Positions 54,596 to 63,142 of a DNA stretch of 64,000 nucleotides are shown piece by piece. Each line of letters opens with the position of its first letter. The first letter of the stretch is position 1. Both the position numbers and the translations under genes were made by a program. Under the pieces are notes generated by a model. It worked only from the letters and a program-made list of their open reading frames with translations, had not been told where the DNA came from and searched no databases. The DNA comes from Desulfotomaculaceae bacterium (GTDB taxonomy: Bacteria; Bacillota; Desulfotomaculia; Desulfotomaculales; Pelotomaculaceae): positions 46,678-110,677 of the forward strand of contig JAQVXL010000001.1 of assembly GCA_028709235.1 (NCBI GenBank). The letters are read 5' to 3'.

Positions 54596-55810
54596 TTATC
54601 GCTTTGGGTTTTTACTTCTGACGCTCTTATAACCACCTAGCCAGCGCCAGTAGTTAGAGCGGTATATATCGTAGGGAGTTCTTTGGGGTGGCTTATCCTG
54701 TTTCGATTTCTTGCAGCTGTTGTCAACCTCTGCAGGTTTAACTTCCACTGGCTTTTCTTGAGAGGCTGCTGCAGTAAAGGTTGTTACACTTCCTTCACTC
54801 CACCCCGCCAGATTATACGCCATTGCTTTGTATTCATAGATGGTACCAAGGTAAAGACCGGTAATGGTGAAGCTGAATGATTCAGATTCGAACGAACCAG
54901 TCTCGATACCGACATCGGACCAGCTTTCGTTGCCCTGTGCCCTGATGCGAAATTTTCTTTGATCGCAATACTCTCCGCCGGTATTGTTTATGCTCCCGTG
55001 CAAAATAGCAGATTCCATGCCGATATTAGTTGCTGCGTCTGTTTGAACAGTTGGCAGAACTACCACCGGAATAAGGTCAAAATTCTCGTCTAGAGACACA
55101 GTTAAACCCTTTTCTTCTTGTGGAATTATACATTCATCTATAGCATCTACAATATCTGAGACCACGTCGTTACTTTCCTCTGTTTCATCTTCTGTTACGG
55201 AGTTATCAGTGGTTTCTTCTGTCAACATACCGGATGTTTGAGCATCTGTTAATGTACATTTATCTGTAATCCCTTCAATTTGTGAGTCCATATCCTGGCT
55301 TTGCTCTATTTCATCCGCTGCTGCTTCTTCTGTCGACAAGCCGGTTAGTTGATCGTCTGCAAGTATATATTCATCTGAAACCTCTTTAATATCTGATACC
55401 GTACTCTGGCTGGAATCATCACCGTGTTCTTGTGCTGCATGTATACTTGGTTCAGCAATTACTTCCTGTTCCGGCATCCATTCTCCATCTGGATATTCCC
55501 TTAAAACATCCGGGCTATCAACTCCTTCAGGCAGTATGTATGCCTTGCCGGCTCTTACTTTAAATCCAAGCAGGTCATTATAATCCGGCAACTTTTGTAT
55601 ACAGATAAAATACTCGCCTTGCTTGCCGGTGATTGTGGCGCCCAGCAATCTTTCAGATCCGCCGGTAAAACAGGCGAATACAACAACTACCGCTCCCTCC
55701 ACAGCTGCGGCATCATTGCCCTTAACCATTCCATAGAAATTCAATAACCCATCTAATTTCTGACCCGTAAAATAACACCCGGGGTCAGGCCTTATCAAAC
55801 CGTCCTTCAT
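54596..55810 (-). CDS. Putative spore-surface protein: carboxypeptidase-regulatory-like module, acidic tandem repeats, FnIII-like domain
   Basis: MKDGLIRPDPGCYFTG... after SD GGGGAGCAGG (track start 55945 is over-extended). Module FYGMVKGNDAAAVEGAVVVVFACFTGGSERLLGATITGKQGEYFICI; FnIII-like ATNIGMESAILHGSINNTGG...GTIYEYKAMAYNLAGWSEGSVTTFTA. Confidence 0.7.
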   Translation of the reverse strand: MKDGLIRPDPGCYFTGQKLDGLLNFYGMVKGNDAAAVEGAVVVVFACFTGGSERLLGATITGKQGEYFICIQKLPDYNDLLGFKVRAGKAYILPEGVDSPDVLREYPDGEWMPEQEVIAEPSIHAAQEHGDDSSQSTVSDIKEVSDEYILADDQLTGLSTEEAAADEIEQSQDMDSQIEGITDKCTLTDAQTSGMLTEETTDNSVTEDETEESNDVVSDIVDAIDECIIPQEEKGLTVSLDENFDLIPVVVLPTVQTDAATNIGMESAILHGSINNTGGEYCDQRKFRIRAQGNESWSDVGIETGSFESESFSFTITGLYLGTIYEYKAMAYNLAGWSEGSVTTFTAAASQEKPVEVKPAEVDNSCKKSKQDKPPQRTPYDIYRSNYWRWLGGYKSVRSKNPKR

Positions 55811-56006
55811 AATATCCTGCTCCCCCCAATTTGATTTACTGCAACCCCACCTTTTACAAAAAAAATTGTAACGTACATTAAACCTCAATGCGGAGCCGCC
55901 ATTTCCAGGAGGCTCCGCTTCAGGTCGAATGAAATATGGACCCATTATTTAGATCGCGCTATCCTGAAAATACATACACAGCGATTCTCCCAAAAATGTG
56001 AATGCT

Positions 56007-56321
56007 CTAAGATGACAGTTCGCCGGCATTAGCTCTGATAATTATGGCAGTGGAATCTCCCGGTATTTTCTTTTTGTCAACATAAAGCAGGTAATGGCCA
56101 TCTTTACTGCTGAAGGTCTGGCACAACGGCTCTTCTTTGCCTTCTTTTAAACGGGCATAAACCATGACCAGCGCCCCCGGAACCGGTTGCTTCCCTTCGT
56201 TTTCCACTACAACACCCTGTAAAACCAGAGCATCTACTTTTGTCAACGTAATATCGCCCTCAAAAAGCTTCTGGTCTTCCGACGGGTTTACAAATTCGAT
56301 CGCACTCGACACCCAAGCCAT
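56007..56321 (-). CDS. Small protein built from the same carboxypeptidase-regulatory-like module
   Basis: LQGVVVENEGKQPVPGALVMVYARLKEGKEEPLCQTFSSKDGHYLLYVDKKKIPGDSTAIIIRANAG; SD AAAGGAGG. Confidence 0.7.
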   Translation of the reverse strand: MAWVSSAIEFVNPSEDQKLFEGDITLTKVDALVLQGVVVENEGKQPVPGALVMVYARLKEGKEEPLCQTFSSKDGHYLLYVDKKKIPGDSTAIIIRANAGELSS

Positions 56322-56650
56322 GCTAAAAACCTCCTTTGAAATAAGAACTGCATATGAAAATATGACATATTTAGATACAGCTCTGTGTTTAAAATATTCC
56401 GAAGACAGTTATGGCGTTACGCGAAATACCAATTTTTTAAAAACAATTCAAATTATCTTTGGCACAGTGTAAATATATGGAATTAATTACAACTATATGC
56501 AGCAAATTGTAATCATATAATAATGTCAAAAATACTCCTATGATCATAATATGTTTAAGGCGAACTAGAATAAATTTAATAACAATTCCAGTTACTTCCT
56601 TTAACGTCAAGCTCGTTGCAAATCCTGTGTTTAGGGGGTATTAAATCATT

Positions 56651-57043
56651 ATGCATGCTATGAAACTTCAAGCAGAAACGGTAATTAGTATCAATACAAA
56701 TAAAGATCTGGATGAAATATCCAATCTAAAACTTGATCTTCAACTATATAAACTTGCAGGTCAAGAAAGGCTAACAAAAATTGAACCGGAAACCCAGAAG
56801 GTCAAGCTGAGAGTTAAGTCAATATCTGTATCCCAATTAGGCAAATCGGAAAGCAAGATAAATAAGGTTGAGAGTAAAACGGAATGCAAGCTGAGAGCCA
56901 GGGTAGATACCAAACCGGAAAGCAAACCTGAAACTAAAGCCGAAATCAAAGCAGAGGGCCAGAATAGTTTTATGCCCGATGTACCAACAGTTGCTGTTAA
57001 AGTAAGCTCGGTTATCGCGAAAGCAGCAATCAGACCCCGTTAA
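56651..57043 (+). CDS. Hypothetical Lys/Glu-rich protein with short degenerate repeats
   Basis: SD TTTAGGGGG; C-terminal half KSESKINKVESKTECKLRARVDTKPESKPETKAEIKAEG. Confidence 0.6.
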   Translation: MHAMKLQAETVISINTNKDLDEISNLKLDLQLYKLAGQERLTKIEPETQKVKLRVKSISVSQLGKSESKINKVESKTECKLRARVDTKPESKPETKAEIKAEGQNSFMPDVPTVAVKVSSVIAKAAIRPR

Positions 57044-57055
57044 GAAGGCATTACA

Positions 57056-57099
57056 AAAGAGTCCTTGGTACTTCCGGATGGAAGTATCAAGGGCTCTTT
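57056..57099. terminator. Long imperfect hairpin between convergent genes
   Basis: AAAGAGtCCTTGgTACTTCC ggat GGAAGTAtCAAGGgCTCTTT. Confidence 0.75.
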
Positions 57100-57119
57100 A
57101 GCTTTACGAATATATCAGA

Positions 57120-57911
57120 TTATTTATCGTCACGATCAGCGGCAAGGCCAAATGCAGGTAGCCAGGTTTGCTGGTTTTGGATTATTTTAAATCTAAGCAC
57201 GATAACCATTTTTTCATCAAACTGCGTGAAGGTTCTTTCTTCAAATGGACCACCGGCTATCGGTGTGCGGTTGAGGAACTCATCGAATTCGGTAATGGTG
57301 CTGCTAATTAATTCACAGAACGGAAGCTCGTTGAAGTATTCAAAGCTCTCCTGGTTGAACTCTGACAGATCACCGGCCAATAGCCTATCCTTTTCAGGGA
57401 AATCTGCCGGCAGAGCAGTGGATGATAAGTATTCAAATTCTCTGCTCTTACTGGGTATCGCAGGATCCGGCCTGGTAATGAAGTTTTCAATTTCCGTTAC
57501 GCATCTGAAGGGGACATCAAGAGTGCAGTGTTGAATGTTGCCGCATACGCTGTCATTATCTACACATTGAGTGGCTGTAGCATATTCAATGTTTTTACGG
57601 ACGAAGCCTTCCAGAAACACCTTGTTGGTGTTTTGGATCAGCCTGCATTGAGTAAGTTTTAAACGTTTTTTGACACGTTTGATCTCAATTGCGGGAGTCG
57701 GCAGAGTAATTTCTGAAAAGACATCGATCTGGACATTTACTTCCGCAAGAACAACAGGGATTTTGGCCAACAGTTTTCTTTTAAATTTTTCATCATGGCA
57801 ATAATCTTTTTTAAAATTTACCGGGTCACTATCACATGCTGGCATGGTTTGGGCTGCAACGTCGGCACATAATTGCTTCGGGCAAGACTGCGCTTCGATT
57901 TTCATTGTCAT
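57120..57911 (-). CDS. SPOCS/DUF3794-domain, CsxC-like spore surface protein
   Basis: KIPVVLAEVNVQIDVFSEITLPTPAIEIKRVKKRLKLTQCRLIQNTNKVFLEGFVRKNIEYATATQCVD...GNIQHCTLDVPFRCVTEIENF. Confidence 0.75.
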   Translation of the reverse strand: MTMKIEAQSCPKQLCADVAAQTMPACDSDPVNFKKDYCHDEKFKRKLLAKIPVVLAEVNVQIDVFSEITLPTPAIEIKRVKKRLKLTQCRLIQNTNKVFLEGFVRKNIEYATATQCVDNDSVCGNIQHCTLDVPFRCVTEIENFITRPDPAIPSKSREFEYLSSTALPADFPEKDRLLAGDLSEFNQESFEYFNELPFCELISSTITEFDEFLNRTPIAGGPFEERTFTQFDEKMVIVLRFKIIQNQQTWLPAFGLAADRDDK

Positions 57912-58133
57912 TTTTTATTCCTCCACATTTATAGTCTGAAGACGGTTTTTGTAAAATCACAAAGCTCTGATTGGTAATCCCAATAATATCAAAGCCTTGC
58001 ATTTTTTACCGGCTCCGATTTATAGTAAATAATATTCATCACAGCCTGGTGTTGTTACTAGATATTGTAAGAAAACCCAATTAGTTATAGATTATCTAGC
58101 TTATTTTTAGATATTTTAGACAACCTTGTTGCT

Positions 58134-58235
58134 TTATCGGACAAAAAAGAAAACGCCCGTAAAGGGCGTCGTATCGTCCAGTCCACGGCCTCCTGCCACA
58201 ATAATTTCTACCTCCGACAGTAAGCGCACAGCCTC
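58134..58235 (-). pseudogene. Fragment resembling electron-transfer flavoprotein alpha subunit
   Basis: Minus frame EAVRLLSEVEIIVAGGRGLDDTTPFTGVFFFVR*; EIIVAGGRGL is the ETF-alpha signature. Bounded by stops, no start codon. Confidence 0.45.
58152..58169 (-). terminator. Terminator downstream of spoIIM
   Basis: ACGCCC tttac GGGCGT followed by TTTTCTTTTTTG on the minus strand. Confidence 0.75.
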
Positions 58236-58298
58236 TTATGAGGGTGCTCACTCTTCTTTCTATTTACGTTAAGATTTATTTTATGCAACGCTAGTGAA

Positions 58299-58928
58299 TT
58301 AAAATATATAATTTGCGGCAAGCTTCACCAGAAAAGGGGTGAAGTAAACCTCCACCAGACCGGCTGCCGCCGTACAGGCCAAAACCACAACGGTCAGACC
58401 GCTGTACCCGACAAAACTCGGCCATACGATAAATTTTGAGTTATTAAACCGCCTGGCCAGCAGCACAGCAAAGGACAGCGAAGCTACCCCGGCCAGCAAA
58501 AGGGCTGGGATAAATATTAAGTTCTGGGGCAGGACGGCGGCACAGACCAAAGCAATTCCCTGGATGCCCTTCTCACTGGCCAGGAAGCTCACAGTATACC
58601 CCAGTACAAAGCCACGGGTAAATATTATCCCCAGTATCACCGGAATGCCTATTACAGTCAGGCCAAGCAGGTAAATTGCCAGTATTACAACAAGATCACT
58701 GTAGAGGACGTCTTGCAGGGCTTTTACAGTATCAACCTCGATCACGCCCGCCTGCATCATAAACTGGTCCAGGTATATGCTCAATTCCTGCGCCTGGTCC
58801 GCTTGAAGCCGCTGAACACCAAGAGCTCCCGCCGCTATGCCAAGGGTGAACAGAAGCAGGATCACCAAATAAGCGGGCCAGCTTTGCCGGAGGGAACTGG
58901 CCCAGAGGACCAGAAACCTGTTACCCAT
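58299..58928 (-). CDS. spoIIM: Stage II sporulation protein M
   Basis: Polytopic protein: LFTLGIAAGALGV...FTRGFVLGYTVSFLASEKGIQGIALVCAAVLPQNLIFIPALLLAGV, typical SpoIIM. Confidence 0.95.
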   Translation of the reverse strand: MGNRFLVLWASSLRQSWPAYLVILLLFTLGIAAGALGVQRLQADQAQELSIYLDQFMMQAGVIEVDTVKALQDVLYSDLVVILAIYLLGLTVIGIPVILGIIFTRGFVLGYTVSFLASEKGIQGIALVCAAVLPQNLIFIPALLLAGVASLSFAVLLARRFNNSKFIVWPSFVGYSGLTVVVLACTAAAGLVEVYFTPFLVKLAANYIF

Positions 58929-58990
58929 CCCTCTCCCCCCTTTACAGCGTGCATTAGCTTCCCATCAGTAAACCTATTTGCCGCTGTTTA

Positions 58991-59019
58991 TTTCTATGGT
59001 CAAACCTAAAATTTTATGA
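58991..59019 (-). promoter_or_regulatory. Candidate sigma-E promoter for spoIIM
   Basis: Minus strand TCATAAA - 14 nt - CATAGAAA; weaker match to KMATATT-N14/15-CATACANT. Confidence 0.45.
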
Positions 59020-59085
59020 CTGCCTGCCCGGCCGCTGCTATTCATATTGTGTCGGAATTAAAGTGAATAAAACCGACCCAGGCCG

Positions 59086-59114
59086 GCATAATCCCCCCTT
59101 ACGGCTCATATATT
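59086..59114 (+). promoter_or_regulatory. Candidate sigma-E promoter for the mciZ-like ORF
   Basis: GCATAAT (59086-59092) - 14 nt - CATATATT (59107-59114); consensus KMATATT-N14/15-CATACANT. Confidence 0.6.
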
Positions 59115-59152
59115 AAACATGCTTGCAGAAAAGAAGAAAGATAGGTTTATTT

Positions 59153-59281
59153 ATGAAAGTATACACCCAGTATGAAGGGATTTTCATCTGCGGGAAAATA
59201 AAAGAAGTCCAGCGCCTGCTTGCTCAATACAAAAACAAGCGCTGGACTGTCAGAGAACTAATTATGGGGATGTCTAACTAA
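59153..59281 (+). CDS. mciZ: MciZ-like mother-cell inhibitor of FtsZ, 42 aa
   Basis: MKVYTQYEGIFICGKIKEVQRLLAQYKNKRWTVRELIMGMSN. Ungapped alignment to recalled B. subtilis MciZ (MKVHRMPKGVVLVGKAWEIRAKLKEYGRTFQYVKDWISKP) conserves MKV, G9, GK14-15, E18, L23, Y26, V33, I37. Confidence 0.75.
   Translation: MKVYTQYEGIFICGKIKEVQRLLAQYKNKRWTVRELIMGMSN
59194..59248 (-). terminator. Probable terminator for the M20 peptidase, embedded in the mciZ-like ORF
   Basis: Minus strand AGTCCAGCGC...GCGCTGGACT (10-bp perfect stem, 59206-59248) followed by TCTTTTATTTT. Confidence 0.55.
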
Positions 59282-60401
59282 AAGCTTTACCCCGTGCGGA
59301 TTTTACTATCTCTAACAAGTAAACGGCATTTTCGCTGAGATCTTTCAGGGTTATATACTCCTCTGTGGTGTGCACTTTTTTCATGCCGATACCCAGCACT
59401 GCCGTCGCAATACCCCTGCTGTTTAATATATTGGCGTCGCTGCCGCCCCCAGTTTTTTCGAGACTGGCCGCGAGTCCCAACTTGCACGCGGCCTCAATAG
59501 CCAACCGTATCGGTGGAGAGCCTTTACTTAAATTAAAATCATGGTACTGTGTTTCGGTAAATATATCCACACCGGCGCCGAATTTGCCGGCTGCCTCCCT
59601 GAGCGCCCCGCATATGGCGGCAGTCTGGGCCTCGCGCTTCCAGGCGTCCAGGCTCCTGGTTTCTCCGTCCAGGGTAGCGCTGTCAGGCACTATATTTGTG
59701 GCTTTCCCGCCTTTAATTATGCCGATATTGCTGGTGGTTTCATGGTCTATCCGGCCTAATTTCATTTGAGCTATGGCGTGTGAGGCCACCTGGATGGCAT
59801 TAATACCGTCCTCCGGGTTTATTCCCGCGTGCGCCGCCCGGCCTTTAATAGTAGCCCCAATCCTGTCCTGAGAAGGCGCCCTGGTGATGATGGTGCCCGG
59901 TGGGCCGTCACTGTCAAGCACAAAACCGGCCCTGGCGCTGAGCAGATCATAGTCCAGGTTTTTCGCCCCAAAGAGCCCTCCTTCTTCCCAGATGGTAAAA
60001 ACAACTTCCAGGCCGCTGTGGCTGATGGACTGCTCCCGGATTACTCGCAAAACTTCCAAAATGGTCACTATCCCCGCCTTATCGTCCGCCCCCAGCACCG
60101 TATCACCGGCAGAACGGATAACTCCGCCTTCTATACGGGGTTTAATACCCCGGCCCGGCTCAACTGTATCCATATGAGAGCAAAGCATTAAGACCGGTCC
60201 GCTGCCGCTGCCGGGCATCCTGCCGATGATGTTGCCGGTATCGGAGCCTACCTTCCGGCCGGCCCCGTCTTCAAACACTTCCAGGCCAAGGACTGTCAGC
60301 TTTTCTTTGAGCAGGTCGGCTATCTGCCGTTCTTTGCCAGATACGCTATCGATCTGGACCAACTCTAAAAACTCTTCCACCATTCTTTTGGCATTGACCA
60401 C
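59274..60401 (-). CDS. M20 family peptidase (PepT-like)
   Basis: LMLCSHMDTVEPGRGIKPRIEGGVIRSAGDTVLGADDKAGIVTILEVL; EEGGLFGAKNLD. Confidence 0.92.
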   Translation of the reverse strand: MVNAKRMVEEFLELVQIDSVSGKERQIADLLKEKLTVLGLEVFEDGAGRKVGSDTGNIIGRMPGSGSGPVLMLCSHMDTVEPGRGIKPRIEGGVIRSAGDTVLGADDKAGIVTILEVLRVIREQSISHSGLEVVFTIWEEGGLFGAKNLDYDLLSARAGFVLDSDGPPGTIITRAPSQDRIGATIKGRAAHAGINPEDGINAIQVASHAIAQMKLGRIDHETTSNIGIIKGGKATNIVPDSATLDGETRSLDAWKREAQTAAICGALREAAGKFGAGVDIFTETQYHDFNLSKGSPPIRLAIEAACKLGLAASLEKTGGGSDANILNSRGIATAVLGIGMKKVHTTEEYITLKDLSENAVYLLEIVKSARGKAFS

Positions 60402-60438
60402 AACAGCACCACCTTATCATCAGGGACATACTATTACT

Positions 60439-60999
60439 TTATTTATTTTCACGGATTTTATGCCTTCTAGCCAGTTCCGCCCCTCTTTCCAGGGCTCTGA
60501 CGTTGGCAGGGATCTTGCCGTGGTGGCGCTCGGGCAGCACTTCTTTCAGAGATTCCGCCACGATTTGGATGGACACCACACCGGTCAACTCCAGCAGAGC
60601 GCCCAGGATAATGTTATTCGCCACCATCGGGTCCCCCATCTGTTCGGCTTCCTCGTTAGCTGGTATCGGCACCACCCTGACATCATCCCTGGTGACCGCA
60701 TTTTCAACCAGTGAGCTATTGGCTATAACCAGTCCGTCCGGGACCACCGCACTTTCATACTTTTCCAAAGATATGCTGTTCATGGCTATTAAAACTGTTG
60801 GCTCAGCAACAAAGGGAGAACTAATCCTCTGATCAGAAATAGTTACACCGCAGTTTGATACGCCGCCGCGCTTTTCCACACCATAAAACGGCAGGTATGC
60901 TACAAATTTACCTTCCTTCAAGCACGCGTTCGCCAGCAGCTGGCCGGTGGAAAGCGTCCCCTGGCCCCCGTGTCCGGCAATATAAACCGCTTCAATCAT
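60439..60999 (-). CDS. 2-oxoacid:ferredoxin oxidoreductase, gamma subunit
   Basis: AVYIAGHGGQGTLSTGQLLANACLKEGKFVAYLPFYGVEKRGGVSNCGVTIS. Confidence 0.92.
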   Translation of the reverse strand: MIEAVYIAGHGGQGTLSTGQLLANACLKEGKFVAYLPFYGVEKRGGVSNCGVTISDQRISSPFVAEPTVLIAMNSISLEKYESAVVPDGLVIANSSLVENAVTRDDVRVVPIPANEEAEQMGDPMVANNIILGALLELTGVVSIQIVAESLKEVLPERHHGKIPANVRALERGAELARRHKIRENK

Positions 61000-61749
61000 T
61001 TATATCACCCCCGCCGGCGGTACTTTGTATTCACCAAGAGGAAAGTACGGTATCATATTTTCATCCAGCCATTTCACCGCCTCCAGCGGTGTAAGGCCCC
61101 AGTTGGTGGGACAGGTTGAAAGGATTTCTACCAGAGAAAATCCAAGCCCGTTGATCTGCACCTGGAAAGCCTTCTTTATTGCCTTCTTGGCTTGTATTAT
61201 TGCCTTCGGGCTGTGCACGGCAACCCGGGCCACATAAGCGGCTCCGTCAAGAGGGGTCAGCATCTCGCAGACTTTAATCGGATATCCGTTAACTTCACTG
61301 TCACGGCCGTAAGGAGTGGTCTTGGTCTTCTGCCCCAGCAGGGTAGTGGGCGCCATCTGGCCGCCGGTCATGCCGTATACAGCGTTATTGATAAAGATAC
61401 AGGTAATTTTTTCCCCCCTGACCGCAGCGTGGACGAATTCGCCCGTTCCGATAGCGGCAAGATCGCCGTCACCCTGGTAGGTGAAAACAACCCTGTCCGG
61501 CAAGACCCGCTTTACACCGGTGGCCACCGCGGGCGCTCTGCCGTGGGCAGCCGAGATCATGTCGAAATCAAAGTAATCCATTGTAAAAACGGCACACCCC
61601 ACCGGCGCATTGCCGATAACATTGTCCTGGATGCCAAGCTCATCAATCACTTCAGCCACTAAGCGGTGCGCGACACCGTGGGTACAGCCCGGGCAATAAT
61701 GGAAAGGTACGTCTTTCAGTGATCTGGGCCTGGAAAATACTTTTTTCAA
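61000..61749 (-). CDS. 2-oxoacid:ferredoxin oxidoreductase, beta (TPP) subunit
   Basis: [81 protein letters not shown]. Confidence 0.94.
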   Translation of the reverse strand: MKKVFSRPRSLKDVPFHYCPGCTHGVAHRLVAEVIDELGIQDNVIGNAPVGCAVFTMDYFDFDMISAAHGRAPAVATGVKRVLPDRVVFTYQGDGDLAAIGTGEFVHAAVRGEKITCIFINNAVYGMTGGQMAPTTLLGQKTKTTPYGRDSEVNGYPIKVCEMLTPLDGAAYVARVAVHSPKAIIQAKKAIKKAFQVQINGLGFSLVEILSTCPTNWGLTPLEAVKWLDENMIPYFPLGEYKVPPAGVI

Positions 61750-62813
61750 CGGCCGGCATCTCCTTCATGCAAATTTTTTATTTCTGCCAGGACATCCCTG
61801 ACATCGGGGACCATGCCCCCCAGACGACCGTAATGGTAGACTGGGGCCCTGCCGCATACTGCCAGTTTCACATCTTCAATCATCTGGCCCATGTTCATCT
61901 CCACCGTCAGATAAGCCCTGGTTTTGTCAGCTGTTTTGCCTATAAAACCAGCCGGGAAAGGCCACAGGGTGACAGGTCTGATCAGGCCAGCCTTTATTCC
62001 CATAGCCCGCGCTTTTTCCACAGCCGACATGCAGATACGGGAAACCAGTCCGAAAGCGACTAATACAATATCGGCCCCTTCCAGCATATACTCATCACAA
62101 ACCTGCTCTTTCTGGCTTATTTCCTTGTATTTCTTTTCCAGCTTGAGGTTAAGCTCCTCCATCTCTTCCGGTATAACCAGGCAGGAGTTGATCACGTTTT
62201 TACCTGCGTGGTGCGCCATACCAGTAGTAGCCCATGATTTTGGAGGAATTTCAACCCTTACATCGCCGCCTAAATCCACCGGCTCCATCATCTGTCCCAT
62301 GACCCCATCCGCCATAACCATAACCGGGTTGCGGTATTTATCCGCCAGGTCAAAGGCGTTGCCCATCGTATCCAGCATTTCCTGCACCGTGTTCGGAGCC
62401 AGCACGATCATGTGGTAGTCGCCGTGGCCGCCGCCCTTAGCAGCCTGGAAATAGTCAGACTGGGAAGGCGCGATATTGCCCAGCCCGGGCCCGCCCCGCA
62501 TCAGGTTTACCACCACGCTCGGAAGTTCGGACCCCGCCAGAAATGACAGTCCTTCCTGCATCAGGCTGATGCCCGGACCGGAGGATGATGTCATCACCCT
62601 GGCGCCGGCAGCAGCAGCCCCATAGACCATATTGATGGAAGCCACTTCACTCTCAGCCTGCAGGAACAGCCCGCCCACTTCAGGCAACCGTTTAGCCAGG
62701 TAATGGGTCAATTCACTCTGGGGTGTGATCGGATAACCAAAAAAGTAGCGGCACCCGGCACGTACTGCGCCTTCTCCGATGGCTTCATTCCCTTTCATCA
62801 GTATCTTGCTCAA
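61746..62813 (-). CDS. 2-oxoacid:ferredoxin oxidoreductase, alpha subunit
   Basis: [43 protein letters not shown]. Confidence 0.94.
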   Translation of the reverse strand: MSKILMKGNEAIGEGAVRAGCRYFFGYPITPQSELTHYLAKRLPEVGGLFLQAESEVASINMVYGAAAAGARVMTSSSGPGISLMQEGLSFLAGSELPSVVVNLMRGGPGLGNIAPSQSDYFQAAKGGGHGDYHMIVLAPNTVQEMLDTMGNAFDLADKYRNPVMVMADGVMGQMMEPVDLGGDVRVEIPPKSWATTGMAHHAGKNVINSCLVIPEEMEELNLKLEKKYKEISQKEQVCDEYMLEGADIVLVAFGLVSRICMSAVEKARAMGIKAGLIRPVTLWPFPAGFIGKTADKTRAYLTVEMNMGQMIEDVKLAVCGRAPVYHYGRLGGMVPDVRDVLAEIKNLHEGDAGR

Positions 62814-63028
62814 ACCGCCTTCTCCTCTCTCTCCACTTCAATAACCATGTCCGGGCAAACCAGGGCACAAATGCCGCATCCGGTGCACTTGTCCTGTTCA
62901 TGTACTGTGGCCGGGTGATAACCCATTTCATTTGTGCTGCCCGTCATGACTACTATACCTTTGGGACATACGGCTGTGCACAGCTGGCATCCCTTACAAC
63001 GTTCTTCCAGAAAAATGACTCTGGCCAA
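62810..63028 (-). CDS. 2-oxoacid:ferredoxin oxidoreductase, 2x[4Fe-4S] delta subunit
   Basis: EERCKGCQLCTAVCPKGIVV...DKCTGCGICALVCPDMVIEV; first gene of the operon. Confidence 0.93.
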   Translation of the reverse strand: MARVIFLEERCKGCQLCTAVCPKGIVVMTGSTNEMGYHPATVHEQDKCTGCGICALVCPDMVIEVEREEKAV

Positions 63029-63142
63029 AATTCTTCCCTCCTAAAAAATACATGTAAACATCACAGTCCAGCCTCCAGCCAATAAAACTTATCAGTTAAC
63101 TGACTGTTCTCCGGATTATAAAATTAAGACAAACAAATACTA

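Noticed and set aside
57912-58133. Possible riboswitch or ncRNA in the AT-rich spacer upstream of the CsxC-like gene
   Set aside because: Searched by eye for known riboswitch cores; none recognised and only weak short pairings.
58975-59046. 23-codon minus ORF MNSSGRAGSHKILGLTIEINSGK ahead of spoIIM
   Set aside because: No SD and it overlaps the proposed spoIIM promoter.
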